From positions 1 to 5,051 of the forward strand of contig DAOWCY010000323.1 of NCBI GenBank assembly GCA_030639305.1: a stretch of 5,051 bases of DNA, written 5' to 3'. This stretch comes from JAGLQA01 sp023135565. GTDB lineage: Bacteria; Acidobacteriota; Aminicenantia; UBA2199. Numbering within the stretch: the first letter of the stretch is position 1; each line of letters opens with the position of its first letter. Of the stretch, positions 4,265 through 5,051 are shown piece after piece. A program made the translations under genes and the position numbers. The notes beneath the pieces are model-generated. The model saw nothing but the letters and a program-made list of their open reading frames with translations. It was not told where the DNA came from and searched no databases.

Positions 4265-5051
4265 TAGACCTAATGGATCAAGGAAATTCACCGGGTTCAT
4301 ATTAAAACCCTGGTACAGGTTCATCGAATCTTTATACCTCATGGGGTCGGTTTGCAGGAATCTGCCCATTATGGGATCATAGTGTCGTGCCCGATAGTAG
4401 TATAGATTAGTTTCCCTGTCGTATCGACGCCCCTGGAATAGGTATTCATTGCCGATGGTGGAGGTGGAGATAGCTTCTCCGGAGGTGCCGGTAATCGTAG
4501 GCATTCCGAAGGTGTCGTAAGAAATTTTTTCGACAAGGCTGCCGCTGCTGTCTGTAATTGCTGTTACCGAACCGATAGCATTAGTGTGGTAGTAATAGGG
4601 TATTGGGCTGCCGGATTCGTATTTGTCTACACGGAAGATTTCATCTATGCCGCTGCCATAAACATACTGTTTTGATACCTGATTCGATGAGTTTCGTTCC
4701 TCGATGACTTGATTAAAGTCGTAGAAATACTTCGTCGTGCTGCTGCCGGTAGTCTTTTCCACTCGACGGCCAAAAGGGTCATACTTGTAACTAATCGTGG
4801 TATTCGGGCTTTCCGCCGAGATTAATCGATTGCGATAATCGTAGGTAAAATGCTGGGCGCCTTTCTGCGCTGTATTGCCGTTTTTATCATAACTCATGCC
4901 CCATTCATCAAAACGGGTATACTGATTCAGTTTGTAGTTGGTTCCTTCACTGGTATTAACTATCTCGTCGGTTTCACCTCCTGTCTGCTGTACTATTTTC
5001 AAGATGTTATCGACCTTGTCGAACCGGTAAGTTTTTTGTTTCTCGAATTGA
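3626..5051 (-). CDS. RHS-repeat polymorphic toxin, C-terminal part
   Basis: The gene is read leftward and is open to the right edge, so its 5' part is missing; residues are numbered here from a TTG codon at 5000-5002, which is not the true start. Residues before 1 (QFEKQKTYRFDKVDN) to about 240 are RHS/YD-repeat core: MSYDKNGNTAQ, FTYDYRNRLISA, YKYDPFGRRVEK, then the hallmark end RARHYDPIMGRFLQTDP, NPVNFLDPLGL at 236-246. RHS cores form a shell that holds the toxin, and the DPxGL region marks where it is cut free. Residues 247-458 are the variable toxin domain, with clearly lower GC, a usual sign of cassette exchange. It carries LIHEKEHIIGY (His337, Glu338, His341), an HExxH pattern. A small membrane-protein gene follows as likely immunity partner. 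Delivery system and N-terminal domains are out of view. Confidence 0.93.
   Translation of the reverse strand, partial: QFEKQKTYRFDKVDNILKIVQQTGGETDEIVNTSEGTNYKLNQYTRFDEWGMSYDKNGNTAQKGAQHFTYDYRNRLISAESPNTTISYKYDPFGRRVEKTTGSSTTKYFYDFNQVIEERNSSNQVSKQYVYGSGIDEIFRVDKYESGSPIPYYYHTNAIGSVTAITDSSGSLVEKISYDTFGMPTITGTSGEAISTSTIGNEYLFQGRRYDRETNLYYYRARHYDPIMGRFLQTDPMRYKDSMNLYQGFNMNPVNFLDPLGLLTYSWKYFGVYAEDPSLIKNSNSLKQFPYGNIRKYLLKDESQAGIIQNLFASDIEFEIVHENDKYYPRFDFKMSTFIFMKKNRSKEKQLIHEKEHIIGYKLLFLETLYDLKNAENEGFSTLEECKSFTNSVIEPIHPLRRKFSPTWWPYSGGLLWGIYDWATLLIPYETAHYRVWKRFAKRIDSKKIDRAILDFENEYKRNPMFDISRYEKK

Noticed and set aside
5000..5002. TTG as the true start of the RHS gene
   Set aside because: The frame stays open to 5051 and the upstream residues continue the YD-repeat pattern, so the gene extends beyond the window.

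Overview
This is bacterial DNA of moderate, uneven GC content. Its lineage cannot be fixed from the window. The mix of an exported TPR-thioredoxin protein, an Sfp-type phosphopantetheinyl transferase, an RHS polymorphic toxin and many short repeats resembles uncultivated, repeat-rich bacteria such as Aminicenantes-like genomes, but that is only an impression. All three forward genes end in TAG, so TAG is an ordinary stop here.

Left part (1-1767, forward strand): the C-terminal end of an M24-family metallopeptidase (Xaa-Pro aminopeptidase/prolidase type) is followed by a spacer packed with hairpins (358-478), then a promoter with a perfect TTGACA -35 box (490-518). Next is an exported protein joining TPR-like helices to a TlpA/ResA-like thioredoxin domain with a WCGPC active site (585-1568). 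Immediately after its TAG stop, and in the same frame, lie four tandem 48-bp units (1569-1761). Each would encode a 16-residue coiled-coil-like repeat, but the series is broken by the stop and by a one-base insertion.

Middle (1768-2771): an AT-rich leader carries several GTTGTA/TACAAC motifs and a probable promoter. A possible 17-codon ORF (2017-2070) overlaps, through ATGA and an A7 run, the start of an Sfp-type 4'-phosphopantetheinyl transferase (2067-2771). That enzyme would activate carrier proteins of fatty-acid, polyketide or nonribosomal peptide synthesis; no carrier protein or synthase is visible here.

Right part (2772-5051, reverse strand): this is the 3' end of an RHS polymorphic toxin locus. 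In the direction of transcription it contains (i) an RHS/YD-repeat core that enters from beyond the right edge and ends at the usual DPLGL boundary; (ii) a roughly 212-residue AT-rich C-terminal domain I cannot assign to a named toxin family, which has an HEKEH (HExxH) motif; (iii) 57 bp downstream, a 118-residue protein with three predicted membrane segments and a good ribosome-binding site, the best candidate for the immunity protein; and (iv) a frameshifted fragment of RHS core lying between two imperfect direct repeats. The fragment appears to represent the part of the RHS core just upstream of what the window shows. The putative metallopeptidase toxin with its membrane-protein partner is the most interesting system here.
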